From Spirogloea muscicola (lineage: Eukaryota; Streptophyta; Zygnematophyceae; Spirogloeales; Spirogloeaceae), in assembly GCA_009602725.1 (NCBI GenBank), contig WELB01000314.1:28256-81784 (forward strand): a stretch of DNA of 53,529 nucleotides, given 5' to 3'. Of the stretch, positions 11,350-22,923 are shown in pieces (positions within the stretch are counted from its first letter, which is position 1; the number at the start of each line of letters is the position of its first letter). The translations under genes and the position numbers were made by a program. The notes under the pieces are model-generated. The model ran no database searches and was not told the DNA's origin. It was given only the letters and a program-made list of their open reading frames with translations.

Positions 11350-14185
11350 GTCCTGTCATGCTGCGCGTCGCCGCGGAGCACCGCGACCACGCTGCGTGGC
11401 CCATCTTCCTCCTCTTCCCTCGCCTGCTCTTGGGCCAGGTGCTGCGTGAGCGCCGCAGCCAGTGCCGTCAGCCCCCTTCCGGAACGCGTCCACCTCCTCG
11501 AGAACGGGCGATGCCAGGAGCTCCTGGCGCAACACGGCGCCGCCGTGGCAGCAGCCGCCGCCAGTCGCCACGCCTGGCGCGGGGAGTCGTCGTCCGACAG
11601 AGCAGCGGCCATCCGGCGTGCTCTTCGCTTTGGACACGCCGGCGAGCTCTCGCGGGCTGTGCAAGCAATCGAGGACTCTTCGCTGGCTCCGCCGTCCTCG
11701 ACAATCAGACGTGCCCTGGACGCCCTCCATCCCGAAGCCCGCGCCCCCTCCCCCCCCCCTGGCTGCCCTTTGCGCCGCCAGAGGCGGTGACGCTCGACGC
11801 CGCAACCCTCCGCCGGGTATTCCAGAGCAGCCGCAGAGCAGCAGCAGGCAGCCCTCTGGCATGCTCATGGAACACCTTCGAGAGCTGTTCCTGGAGGGCG
11901 AGGCCTCCGACTTCAAGGCGCTGCTCCAAGTCTGTCAGCTCGTGGCCCAGACAAGGTCCCTGCTGCTACCCGTTCGGTACTCTGCTCCAGCAACCTCCTT
12001 GCCACTGCCAAGGCCAATGGCGGAGTCCGCCCCATCGCCATCGGCGAGGTTCTGTACTGTCTGGTGGCCCGCATGCTGTGGCAGCAACATCTCGGGCAGG
12101 CGCAGACCCACCTTGCCCCACACCAATACGGCGCTGGGCTACGAAGCGGCGGGGAGGCTGTTGCCCACAGCGTCCGCGCGGCCCTGGATCTCCACCCTGA
12201 CTGGATGCTCCTGGCTGTCAATGTGCAAAACACTTTCAACAGCGTGGAGCGCAGCGCCATCGCCGGGGGAGCTGCGAGCGGCCCTCCCTTTCCTCCTTCC
12301 CTTCTTCCGCCTTGGCTACGGCCAACCCAGCGACCTTCTGTGGTGGACAGGGAGTGATGAGGTGGAGACGCTGCAGTCGAGGGACGGGCACACGCCAGGG
12401 GGATCCTCTGGCAGGGTACTTTTCTGCGCTGGCGCACAATTGCGCTCTCAAGGCCACTGCGGCAGCGCACCCCAGCGTCCTCCTGCCGACCTACGTCAAC
12501 GACACCACACCGGGTCGGCAGCCCAGGGGATGTGCTGGCAGCCACCGTCAACCTCCAGCAGCAGCTGGCCGCCCTCGGCTTCGCCCTTCAGGCCGAGCAG
12601 TAAGTCGCGTGGTCGCCTCGCGGCTTGCCTGCCCCCTTGCCTCTGCCCACCGGATGCCTGACTCCTCCGGGCGGCCTCACCATCCTGGGGGTCCCCCTCG
12701 GCCCGCCTTCCTTCGTGAACGCGCAGCTGTGCGCCCGGCTCCAGGAGCACCTTCGACCGGCTGCCCGCCTCCCAGAGCTACAGGATATGCAGCTGGCCCT
12801 GGCCATCCTCACCAGAAGCATCGTCCAGCGGTCCCACTACCTTGCGCGGGCTACACCTCCCTGCCCGGAGGTGCTGGAGGCCTACGTCATGTTCGACACC
12901 AGCGTCATGGAGAGCGTGGTGGCCCTCATCCGACACTCGGGCTTCCTTGACTCAACAGCTGCTGTGCACCAGGCTACTCTACCCCTCAGCCACGGCGGCC
13001 TCGGCTGCGGCTCGCATCTGCAGGCCAGCGTGCCTCGGCAACTGGGCTCAGGTCGCCACGTCGGTGGCCCAGCGCTTCGTCTCAGGATGGGCGGCCCATG
13101 CTGCAGCAGCCTGTGGCGGAGGTGGCGACCGGCTCGTTCGTTGCCTTGTCAATTGGCGCTCCGCTCCGCTCAAAACGAGTTAACGAGTTACTCGTGGAGC
13201 ACCCAGCCCTCGCGGAGAGCGTGGTTCGTTTGGCGCACCTGGCCCACTCCATCGTCCCGCGGGCGCAGGCACGATACTTGGCGGAGGTCGACAAGGCGGC
13301 CTTCACGGCCGTGCTGCGGCTCCTCCTTCCGACAGACGTGCGCGGCCATGCTCGGCTGTGGTCGGCCTCCTCCCCTGGCACGGCAGCCTGGCTCTCCGGG
13401 CTCCCCGTCTATGATGCACTCAGGATGCCGGATGAACTTTTCCACACGGCATTCCACCTCCTGCTGGGCCTCCCACCGCCCTGTCTGCTAGGCGTGCTGC
13501 AGTGCGAGTGCGGGGAATGGTCGGCGGACCCGGCGGAGCTGGCGGCGCATGTCCTCCGCTGCGCCACTGGAGGTGAACGCACCGCTGCACACGACCTCCT
13601 CAGAGGCGCGATGTCTGGAATCTTCCAGGACGCGGGGTACACTGTCGCTCTGGAAAATACATCCACTATGCCCATCAGGGCAAATGCGGATGGACTGCAC
13701 ACTCGCCGTGTGGACCTGGTGGCGTCCACGCCGGGCGGCGGCCCGCGCGTCAGGGCCGATGTGGTCACCACCGATGCGGTGGATCGCGCCAATCCCGGGC
13801 CTTCTGCCTCGAGGGCTGGTCATGCAGCGGCAAACGCCACTCGCTGCAAGGCGGCCAAATACGCAGACCACCTGGCTGGGGACGAGTTTGTGCCCCTGGC
13901 CGTGGATGTGCACGGGGATCTTGGGTCCCAGTGGCTCGACCTGCAGGCCAGGCTTGCGCGGCACGCTGTGTCCCGCAGGCGGGTGAGCCGGCTGACTTCA
14001 ACGCCGCTGGCTCGTGGGCCCAGGTATATCGCATGCGTTTGTCAGTCCCCTCCAGCGTTCCATGGCCCACGCCTTGCATCTGCGTGCTGGCCGTGCTCTC
14101 GCTGCAGCCTCTGGCTTTCGTCAGGGGGATACTTTTCCGTCAGCTAGTCGGGTCGGATTTGAGGCTCCTCACTTGTAGCTACTGA
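11350..14185 (+). pseudogene. Dead LINE copy (RT plus restriction-like endonuclease), frameshifted
   Basis: A nearly full-length relative of the 904-codon ORF, broken into several frames. Recognisable in order: RRALRFGHAGELSRAVQAIE (about 11615), the RT core around 12200-12520, LGVPLGP (about 12690), then an open stretch 13098-14147 with the CEC..H..C zinc motif and the endonuclease-like RRVDLVASTPGGGPRVRADVV. Two catalytic sites are lost: RT motif A reads AVNVQNTFNSVE (Asp to Asn) and the YADD box reads YVND. The copy ends in GSDLRLLTCSY stop at about 14183, followed by a tail with the hairpin TGGGCTGGCTTTTCACAGCCC. It cannot be autonomous. Confidence 0.85.
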
Positions 14186-14229
14186 GTGGTCCATCCTCCA
14201 CCCGTTCTGACATAGCATTCCCAGGCCCC

Positions 14230-14930
14230 TCCGTCGTTGTGGCCCCTTCGAACTTTTGTCAAATTTTTTTGGGCTGGCTTTTCACAGCCCTTGCCCCCAT
14301 TAAAAGAGCCACTTCACTTCTTGGCCCACGCCTTACATCTGCGCGCTGGCCATGCTCTGGCTGCCTGCCGCCTCTGGCTATATTTTTGACGGGATTGCCA
14401 GGTTTGAGACGGTCTGGTGAGCTGCATGTTGCAGTACTGAGATTCTGTCTGTAACGTCTCGTGTCTAGTCGTGTAGTTTTTCCTTTTGGCACCTTGTTTT
14501 TGGCTTTGGATATTGTCCATTATTTTGTGGGCTGGCTTGGCCAGCCCCTCTTCGACCTTGGCTGATGTCTTAGTCCTAGTCGTTGGCACTCAGGCTCCCT
14601 CAGACCTTGTCCATTCCTGGGCTGGCCTTTCCCAGCCACCAGTCAATCTGGCCGCGCTTTTCCCTTCTCTCAGGGCGCGCCATTCTTGCATGTGGCAAGA
14701 AAAGAGCTGTTGTGAGCTGCTCCGATTTCGACGCCGCCGGGTCGCTTGCCCTGGTGTTCTTTTCCGGCTCTTTGGATTTTGTCCATAATTTTCGGGCTGG
14801 CCTCTGCCATATGGCGCGCACTTTCTTCTTGCCCTGGTGTTTGAGCCACCGCCCTCTCCTGGAAAGGGTATCGTGTATTTGGAACAATTGAAGGCCAATA
14901 TGTCCGAGTACAAAGGCAAGCACTCTCCCG
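14230..14930 (+). repeat. Stacked LINE 3'-tail repeats
   Basis: At least four hairpin-bearing tails follow one another: about 14268-14290, 14528-14550, 14605-14660 and 14795-14815. The third repeats the tail seen at 11197-11262 nearly base for base. The segment ending near 14925 (GAGTACAAAGGCAAGCAC) belongs to the family also seen at 20755 and 22660. No gene is present. Confidence 0.7.
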
Positions 14931-15004
14931 GAAGCGTCTTTCCTCCTCTGACTTAGTAGGCGTTACTGAGAGTTAGGTAGCTACTTGCGTCTGGCTGTGC
15001 TAGC

Positions 15005-15300
15005 CCCTCTTTTGCGGCTGCTTAGCAGGGGTTACTGAGTGATTCGTAGCTGCTTTGTGCTTGTTTTCTTCGCGTTTCCCCTGGCCGCCTTCTCGTACTC
15101 TGTTCTTTCTTTTTTTGGCTGGCTTTTCCAGCCCCTATCCTCAATGGGCGAGCACTTTCTTTGTTTCTTCGTGTGCTTGTTTATCTTAGCGCTTCTCCTG
15201 GCCCCCTTCTCGTACAATATTCAATCTTTCTTGGGCTGGCTTTTCCAGCCCCTATCCTCAATGGGCGAGCACTTTCTATTCTTTTCCTATGGGCGAGCGA
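15005..15300 (+). repeat. Two head-to-tail copies of the GGGCGAGCAC-tail repeat
   Basis: Copies at about 15012-15160 and 15161-15278 each end in a CTGGCTTTTCCAGCCCCTATCCTC hairpin followed by the ATGGGCGAGCACTTTCT tail. They match 3563-3730 on the same strand and 19975-20130, 22020-22115 and 38685-38735 on the opposite strand. Confidence 0.75.
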
Positions 15301-15844
15301 TATCTGGGCTGGTCTATCACAGCCATTGCCGTAATTTGGAAAGAGCCATTCTTTTCTTTTTGACCCGTGGTTGTTGAGCGGGTCAATTTGCTGTGGGTTA
15401 TGTAGATCTTTAGATGTGCTTGCCTTTGTACCTGGCCATTTGGCCTACATCTGTTTCTAATACACGGTCTTCCTTTTCCAGCTGCAAGTTGGACTTTGTC
15501 CAACTCCTGGGCTGGTTCTTTCTGGGCTGGCTCTTCGCAGCCCCCGCACTCTCTGGAAGAAATAAGCTCATCCAAAGGGCGAGAGCTGCAAAATGCCAGC
15601 CTGTAGAGTAGACAAGGTCCGAAGAATTACTATTTCCAGCTGCAACTTTGCTGCAACTTGCGGCTGCGGAGTCGGGAATACCAAGCTCCCATTCGTTGTA
15701 CCACTTTCATAGCTGTGTAATTTTAGCACCTTTCAGCCCTTCGCACCTTGTTTACAATTGCTGGCTTTTCAAAGCCAGCTCTTCTCTCCTCTTTCAATAA
15801 GATAATGGCTCTATGATCTAATTTTTTTTCTTTCAATGGCCTCC

Positions 15845-16500
15845 CTGTAAAAAGCATTGCTCGCCCATAGAGAAAGAGGGGCTAGCAAAGCCAGCCCAGA
15901 AAAGAATGGATTACACCAATGGCCACAAAACAGTGCCGGTAAGGAAAAATCACATACCAGGACACATTAAGATGCAGATGGATGCTCAGTATTTGCGGGT
16001 GAGCTGCAACTAATCAGAATGACTCGAAGCTGGGAAAGATCCACTCCGCCGAGACCCTGAGGCAGCAGCCATGGTACGGCCGGGTCCCTTTCTTTGGGCT
16101 GGCCTCTCACAGCCATTCCCGGCGGCTAGCCTTCAGAATTTACGCTGTTACTACAAATTTCAAGTGACCATCCTCGTGGTACTTGCTTAATTGTGTTCTT
16201 CTGTTCTGCGTTTCCCAGCCCCCAAAAAGCCCTAGTCAACACTTGCAAGTCAGAGTAGATAACGGCCGGAAAGAACAAAGAAGCTCTCTTAGAGGGGGCG
16301 ATGGCTTTGAATTGGACAAGGCAATGGCTGAATGGAGTCGCCACGCCTACAGCCTGAGGCGGCAGCTAGGATCTGGCCATTGCTGCAGATGCAAGGCGAA
16401 AGTCAGAGAACGGTGCAACATAATCGAGACGCATGCGCTAAAACAGGACCAGAGAGAAAGCCTGGGGCATTGAAATTAGTTGCAATCCATGCGGACATCT
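15845..16500 (-). mobile_element. LINE 3'-end fragments, minus strand
   Basis: 15850-16010 is the reverse complement of the tail at 30840-31030 (GCTCGCCCATAGAGAAAGAG, GCCAGCCCAGAAAAGAATGG). 16120-16500 read on the minus strand still encodes FNAPGFLSGPVLAHAS and a terminal YSDLQVLTRAF, the C-terminus of the LINE ORF with frame breaks. Typical 5'-truncated, decayed insertions. Confidence 0.65.
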
Positions 16501-18085
16501 GGACTACGCGCCTTAAGCAAGCTGGTGCAACCCAGGCCAAACCACCAAGCGGTAAACGCCCCGTGGACGCACGGGGAAGAAGAGGGTAATGAATATGAAG
16601 GCCAAGCCAAGAGGAACAACCACCGCACAACTCCCTCTGCATACATTCGGCTGACCCTCTCAGCCAGCCCTGCATAGCAGCAGCCGCGCCCTATCCCAAT
16701 ACTTTTTGTCGCCACAGCCAAGCACTGCGACCATGCTGCCTCCTTCCAGGCGGCGTCCCCGAGGACCTCCCCCCAGGCGGTGGCATGGGGCCTCAAAATA
16801 GCGCCTGCACCCCTGGAGTTGCATTCACTGCAGCGAAAGCTGCAAGATTTACAAAGCTTTTATGGATGGGACCGGAGGCTGGGAAAGGCCAGCCTTAATT
16901 GCATGGACAAGGTCTAAGGGGGAAGCTTCAACATGAAGCCGGAGGTCACTCCACAAAGAAAGTGGCTACAGAAGATAGCCACTTAGACCCCTAGTCGACA
17001 GTGAGAAGCTCAATGAGTAGCAGGGAAACTTCAACCTGCCAATATTCTGAGGCGGCAGCCAACACGCAGCCAGCATGCAGTCGAAAGGCGAAAGCCCTGA
17101 GAAAAATTACCAGCACAGGCAGCGGCTCAAGCAGCACTGGGTTGAGGGCCACAGTACAGTGGCTGCGCATGGCAGCCTTGTGAAGGATGGCAGGACGTGT
17201 GCAGGGTGGTCAGGCTGACCGCCAAGCGTAGGCCACAAGCAGGGCCAAAGGCGCCGGTTGCTCAGAGAATCGCAGCTCCTTCCACCTGCAACAGGAGATC
17301 ATGCTACCCGCAATCATGGCACAGCCGGACAAACTTGTGTAAAAGCTGGCATCTCTGTAATGGCAGCGCCTGTGGACGGCCAACCGGGGAAGGAGGAAGC
17401 GAGAGACTTCAAGAGATTCGCAGTATGTTGTGATCGTGCCAGCATACACCTTCCTCTTGTGCACTGCCGAAATTGCCAACTGGCCTGCAACGAGTTCAGG
17501 TCCTAGCCCCGCATCAAAGGCCCGGGCAAGCCCTCGGCTAGTTGCGTGGGAGTCTCACTGGTCATCTCCATGCCCAACCCGCAGCAATCGGAAGGTCGAC
17601 TCAAGGCAGTAAGCTGAGACATGGTGCTTTGCTGCAGATTGCCTGCTGCCTGCACAGGTATCCCCACAATACTTGCTGCAACTCTGTGCTCCTGAAGCCT
17701 GTCTCACGCACTCCACTTTCGCTCTCAGTTTCTTCTGGCCTGTGCGCCTCTAGACAAAGACCTACAGCCTCCTAACTCGGCCAGAAGAGCTGCTGCCTGC
17801 TCAAGGCCAGCCAGCCATCAGTCCAAGTAGAAGGAGCTGCTGCAAATTGGAGTCGCTTCTCTCTACTGAACAGCTCTGTCATCATTGTCTGAGTCCAAAT
17901 TCATAGCAGGTGGCCTTCCCTTCTATTTCCTCATTCCCTTCCGCACTGAGGCCCTCCTGATAGTCGAGGGTACGCTGATGTTTGTACCTGCCACCATGGA
18001 TCAGCAAAGCCAGCAGCCAATGCCACCAGCTCCACCTTTAGAGCCTGACCCGGCTGCAGCCAACACGCATCTAGCATATTCAAGG
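16500..18085. other. No recognisable gene
   Basis: Only short, unsupported ORFs on both strands. I see no domain, repeat of the families above, or RNA gene. Around 16860-16900 the bases GCTGGGAAAGGCCAGCC suggest one more decayed hairpin tail. Confidence 0.5.
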
Positions 18086-19195
18086 TTAAGAAGGGCCATG
18101 TGGTGCACTTAAGCGCAAGCCATTGTAGAGGACACGAGGTGGTGCTTCGTACCCTGGGAAGCTACTGGCTTTGAAGGGGTAAGACGAGAGGAGTTGCAAT
18201 CTTCCAGTTTGAAGTGCAAGGTCTGTCACATGCCACAGGCGGTATGGTTTTCCATTCTTGATTGCCAGGTGGAGTCTGCCGTCACGATGAAGTAGAGGCA
18301 CTGCTGACAGGAAGAAATTGAACACGAGCACTTTGTTCTTCCACACATTGACATCCTGGTCCTTGATGCCGCACCCAACATGTGGGAAATTGAAGACTAT
18401 CCTGTCACGACGATGCCAGTATCAACCATCAGTAAGAATTGGGTTACCTTTGCTTGGGCACTCGATGGCGACCAGCTAGCACTGCAGGCAACAGGATTTT
18501 CGGTACACAATGAGAGCTGAAGTGCTTGAGATCCCTATAGGTGAGGCTTTCTTTGACCTGTCAAATGGCTCATCGGTGACACATCGGGTGCCCTGCTTCC
18601 TCTTCCTCTTGCCTGTTGTGCCAAGAAGCTGCAACTCTCAGCAGCTTTCCAAGAAGGAAGGCATATGGCTAGCCCAAAGGGAGGCACTGCCACGAAGCAG
18701 TCAGTGGTGGCGCAGCATATGGTGAGCGGAGTTGAATATAGATCAGCAGTAACGTGCCTGACAAGCACAACCTTCATGCAGCCCCTGTCTGCTGAGGCAG
18801 ACAGTGTATAATATCTGGCAAGCAAGCTGCTCACCTACATGTAGGCATTGGCCAAGTCGGTTTGCATCTACACCAAAGAGGACTGTGGCCCCAGTAGCCC
18901 TCAAGTCATCAACAATGTTCCGCCCACTGCTATATTTCTGCCGCAGGAAGCAGCATGACTTTTAGCAGATAAGAGAATGAAGCAGACCGGCACCGCAAGA
19001 TGGTGCTCAGCACTATAACGACGATCTTGGGGTGGAAACTGGTCACTATGACAAGACAACGGTGTAGTGGAGACATGCCTCATAGACTACATCCTCCAAA
19101 TCTAAGGTTGTCGCCACAAGGCCAGAGCCGCTGCCAATCAGCCATGCGAGGGCCAGGCTGAAGCTGAAGTCCCCCTCTCCAACAAGAAGAATTCT
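18086..19195 (-). CDS. 25S rRNA (uridine-N3)-methyltransferase, BMT5/DUF2431 family (5' end unresolved)
   Basis: Rossmann-fold methyltransferase of the family that contains yeast Bmt5, which makes m3U in large-subunit rRNA; presumably nucleolar. Clear minus-strand exons: 19195-19079 with the SAM-binding start RILLVGEGDFSFSLALA and ATTLD; 18937-18839 (KYSSGRNIVDDL, ATVLFGVDAN); 18401-18086 with the hallmark RIVFNFPHVG and HRDGRLHLAIKNG, LSSYPFKASSFPGYEA to the stop. The first two join in phase 0 if the intron uses GCATGT as donor (GC-AG). A piece ending CCCAAGCAAAG before 18448 fits the phase 2 needed before 18401, but a small exon joining it to 18839 is missing from my model. Upstream, ATG 19883 (MGKKWKVHGPAWRRAAAAAV, GC-rich) is a plausible true start; the exons between are not resolved. 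Confidence 0.8.
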
Positions 19196-19859
19196 CTGCA
19201 AGACATCGCAACTCAACCGAAGCCCAAGTAAGTGACAGAACAGTCTGCTGCTGCCAAAATCTTGAAGGGGTCTGCTGTTGCCTAGGCTGCTGCCATGCTT
19301 CATCGTGATGCTACAGGACGTCTCTGTAGTGTCAAGAAAACTGCATATGCACGAGCATACGAGCATAAGCAGAACTGTTTGGCATTGAATCCACGCGGCA
19401 ACGGCTGTGCCTGCACTTTCTCGCGTTCTGCTGAGCTGTGGTCAACCTCGTCCACATCGGTCGGGAAACGGTCTGCCTCTGAATCAGAGGCAGGGACTGC
19501 GAGCTTCGCGTGAAGACGTGCATTGCCTTGCATCGCTGCAGGACGCCGCCTTTTCTCCGCTGACGCCTCGTTGGCCTTCGACTGCAAAAGGACTTCAGCT
19601 ACGTGTCGAAAGTGCCAAAAGGGAACAGAGGAGTACATGGCTAGTCCACAACCGCAGGGTACAGCACGCCGGCAGACCAGGTCAAGGTCAACTTCAAGCG
19701 TAGGGGGGACGTAGTTTGGCACCGAAAGGCTGTTCGGCCCTTGCGCCGACTTGCGGCCGGCGCCGTGGTCGGAGAGAGTGGCAGCCGGACCTTGCAACGG
19801 TGAGGGGTGGGCGCGCCTTCACGGACGGCAGCGGCAGCAGCCCGCCGCCACGCGGGCCC

Positions 19860-19883
19860 GTGAACCTTCCACTTCTTGCCCAT
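19860..19883 (-). other. Candidate start of the BMT5-like gene
   Basis: The minus-strand ATG at 19883 opens MGKKWKVHGPAWRRAA in a sharply GC-rich island, the same look as the first exons of RAD23, the ABC ATPase and the DUOXA-like gene here. It sits on the correct strand, about 690 bases upstream of the first certain methyltransferase exon. The link is inferred. Confidence 0.4.
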
Positions 19884-19974
19884 GCGGCGCGGCGGCGGCC
19901 GGCGGCGGCGTGCAGGCCGGGGCCCGGGCCTGCCGCAGGGGCGATGGCGACCGAAAGGGCCAGGACGAGGCAAG

Positions 19975-20580
19975 CAAGAAGAAAGTGCTCGCCCATTGAG
20001 GATAGGTGCTGGAAAAGCCAGCCCAAACAATCAACAAAGAATCACCAAAGTAGGAGAAGGGGGCCAGGGGAAGCCCGAGTAAGGCAGAGGTACGAAACAG
20101 GATCTCTAAGTGGAGGCAATGGCTGTGAGAAAGTAAGCTCATCCAAAGCAGGCGAGGGCTTTGAAAAGCCAGCCCGACGAAAGAACGAAGGGGCCGTAAT
20201 GTGCTAATTCACAACTTAGCAAGTACCATGTAGGAGAATCACTTTGTAACCATTTTGTGACCACGAGTTGTTGCTCTACTTTTGAGTGATCCATCCTCCC
20301 CCTGTTTTACCATTGCATCCTCAGGCCCCTTTGTAGCTGCTCACCGCTCTTAGGCCCCTCTGAACCTTTGTTCATTCTTTTTGGGCTGGCTTTTCCAGCC
20401 CCTATCCTCAATGGGCGAGCCCTTTCTTTCTTTTCGCAGCCCTTGCCCCCATTGGGAGTGCCACTTCTTCATCTCTACTTTTGTTGCTCTAGTTAGCAGC
20501 TGCAAGTCAGAAGAACTAGCCGCCGGGAAAAAGTAAGAGACCCCCCCTCCCCCCCCCCCCTCAAAAAAGAGAGACTCTCT
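19975..20580. repeat. LINE 3'-tail repeats in mixed orientation
   Basis: 19975-20130 is a minus-strand copy of the tail repeat seen at 3563-3730. 20280-20430 is a plus-strand tail with the hairpin GGGCTGGCTTTTCCAGCCC and the same lead as the tail behind the dead LINE copy (CATCCTC..CAGGCCCCT). 20455-20580 on minus encodes SSSDLQLLTRA, a LINE C-terminus relic. A C-rich run lies at 20545-20561. Confidence 0.7.
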
Positions 20581-20754
20581 CAGAAGAGGGCGATGGCTGA
20601 GTTGGCCAGTCCAGAAAATGACTGAAGTGGCTTGAAGGGGCAAGAAAGAGACAGAAAGCGCTGAAGCACACGGCGACTCAAGTGGCCTCTGGATGCTCAA
20701 TATCCCCCGTTAATCGAAGCACATGGAGTTCGATTAAGTGGATGGAGGGCCTGA

Positions 20755-20850
20755 GTGGCCAAGTACAAAGGCAAGCACATTGACAGATGTACATCACCTG
20801 CTGCTATGCTGACCCGTTCAATACGAGTCAGCACGTAGAGTTCTCGATGA
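20755..20850 (+). repeat. Dispersed repeat with GGCCAAGTACAAAGGCAAGC
   Basis: About 95 bases (GGCCAAGTACAAAGGCAAGC, ACATCACCTGCTGCTA, then a GACCCG..TCA..ACGAGTCAGCAC part) recur at 22660-22755 on the same strand; shorter pieces lie at 14903-14925, 21965-21990, 22240-22270 and, inverted, at 15405-15440. The C-terminus-like SDLYVLTCSY upstream of the 21965 piece links it to the LINE family's tail. Confidence 0.65.
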
Positions 20851-21404
20851 CTGTGAATCAGATAGGTTCTTTGGTTGTTACAAAAGCGGTACAAATGGTC
20901 CTATACCAGCCACATCCACAAGTTGTTGTCTTCGATGCTGTAGGCAATTGCATTATCAGAAGCACCATACAACCAGCAAGCCATAATTGAGAGCACTCTT
21001 AGTCAGTATGCGCCCATCGTATACGGGTATGCAATTGCGCAGGATACCGTGCATTGTTGTAGTCGACCGTTGTTGTATGCGCGAATACTGGATGACAATG
21101 GGCAAGCCCTTGTGCCACCATCTAAGGCTCGACCAGCTTTCTGGTGCAATGCCTGAGCCTGAGCTGGCTGCAAACAGGCTGACATACGACGCCGAAAAAC
21201 GACAAATAGGCTGCTGGCATGCCCATCTCTCCTGGAAGCTATATCCTCACGTCGTGCGTATCCCAGACTTGCGATGTTTCCCGTATAGGGCGATGGCTGT
21301 GATTGGCCAGCCCAAGAAAAAGGATGGAAAAACTTCGAAAGGGCCAGAAAAGCACTGAAGCACGACAGCGACTCCGCCCTTTGAGTCCCTGAACGCTCCT
21401 TCGG

Positions 21405-22115
21405 GCTGGCCTCTCACATGCGCCTGTCCATATCCCTTCAGCAGTCGATGGCCCACGCCTTGCATCTGCGGGCTGGCCATCCTCTAGCTGCAGCCTCTGG
21501 CGTTCTTCAAGGGGAATGCTTTCCGGAGTGTTTCGTGGCTACTTGATTCACTCTGTGCCTTAGCGTCCTCTCTGGCCCCTGCAAACATTGTTATTTCTTT
21601 TCTGGGGCTGGCCTCTCACGGCCACTGCCCTCTCCTGGAAGTGTCTTGTCTTCTTTCCGGAGGCTTTTCACAGCCCTTGCCCCTTTGGATCCTCGACTTC
21701 ATACTACTCGAGAACATCGCAAGTCTAGGATATGCACGATGAGGATATGCTTCCAGCCGCGATGGCCATGCCGGCAGCCTATTCATCATTTTGGCGAAGT
21801 CGTGTGTTAGCCTGTTTGCAGCGAGCTCAGGCACTTTCTGCAGGCTCATGCTTGCACCAGGAATCTGGTCGAGCCTTAGCTGGTGGCGCAAGGGCTTGTC
21901 GATTGCCGTCCTATATGCGGGCTTAGTTAGCGACCTCTACGTGCTGACTTGTAGTTACTGTGGGCGTCAGCTTAGCAGCAGGTGATGTACATCAGAAAGA
22001 AATTGCGCCATGGAAGAAAGAAAGTGCTCGCCCATTGAGAATAGGGGCTGGAACAACCAGCCCGAAAAAGAATGAACAGAGTACGAGAAGGGGGCCAGGG
22101 GAAGCGCTAAGTAAC
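21405..22115. mobile_element. LINE 3'-end fragments
   Basis: 21411-21530 (+) encodes RLSISLQQSMAHALHLRAGH, the conserved helix of the LINE C-terminus, after a hairpin-type GGGCTGGCCTCTCACA. 21600-21960 (+) includes a further tail hairpin and SDLYVLTCSY at the end of another fragment. 22020-22115 is a minus-strand copy of the GGGCGAGCAC-tail repeat. Confidence 0.65.
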
Positions 22116-22439
22116 AGAAACAATGGCAGAGGCCAGCCCTAAAACAATGGACAAATCCAAAGATGCCGGAAAGAAAAGTACAAATCTGTCTTTGTGCTTG
22201 CTTTCGTACTTGCCCCGATTGGGAGAGCCACGTCTTTGTACTTGGAGGGCCTGAGTGGCCAAGTACATCAGTCCTCTCTCTTTTTACTCAGGCCCTGATA
22301 CTCAATCATTCAGTCTTTAACCTTGCTTGCCTTGTGTGCTTGGCCACACTCAGGCCCTCCATCACTCACTACACACTCCAACCACCTTTTGGATACTGAG
22401 CAGCCATCTGCATCTCCCTCTGCACCATCTTGCACTTTG

Positions 22440-22860
22440 TAGTGTAGTCCTTTTTCAGCACCTCTTTCTTTGGCTTTGAACATTGTCCATTCTTTTTGGG
22501 TTGGCTTTGCCAGCCCCTCTTCCTCTTCTCAATGGGCGAGCACCTTTCTTTCTTCTTTTTGGGTGGGAGTGTGGGCCCGCCTCGTGGTGGATGGCCCTCG
22601 CGAAACACGTGGCAGCTGTCCGTCGGAAGGAAGATGTGTGTATTGAGAGATGGGGAGGCCATGTGGCCAAGTACAAAGGCAAGCACATTGACCAATGCAC
22701 GTCACCTGCTGCTAAGCCGACCCGCTCAGTAACCACGAGTCAGCACCTAGAGGTCGCTAACTGATGCCCGAATACCGGATGGCAATCGACAAGCTCTCAA
22801 GAGAGAGAAGGCGCGCGGTGCGCATGAAATTAAAGCGAGGTCGAAGGAGCGACGCCAAGC
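22440..22860. repeat. Further tail repeats directly upstream of the ABC ATPase gene
   Basis: 22440-22545 (+) matches the 30900-31032 tail (TTGTCCATTCTTTTTGGGTT, GGCTTTGCCAGCCCCTCTTC). 22660-22755 (+) is the second copy of the 20755 repeat. 22797-22856 is a minus-strand copy of the AACAATGTATTGGCTTGAAT-type tail (GGCGCGCGGTGCGCATGAAA). The transporter start follows within 70 bases, so its promoter must lie in or next to retroelement DNA. Confidence 0.7.
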
Positions 22861-22923
22861 CCGCCATGGTCGTAGCCCGGTGGCCACTGACACCGCCGTG
22901 CCGTGCCCCCCCCCCCCCTGCCC

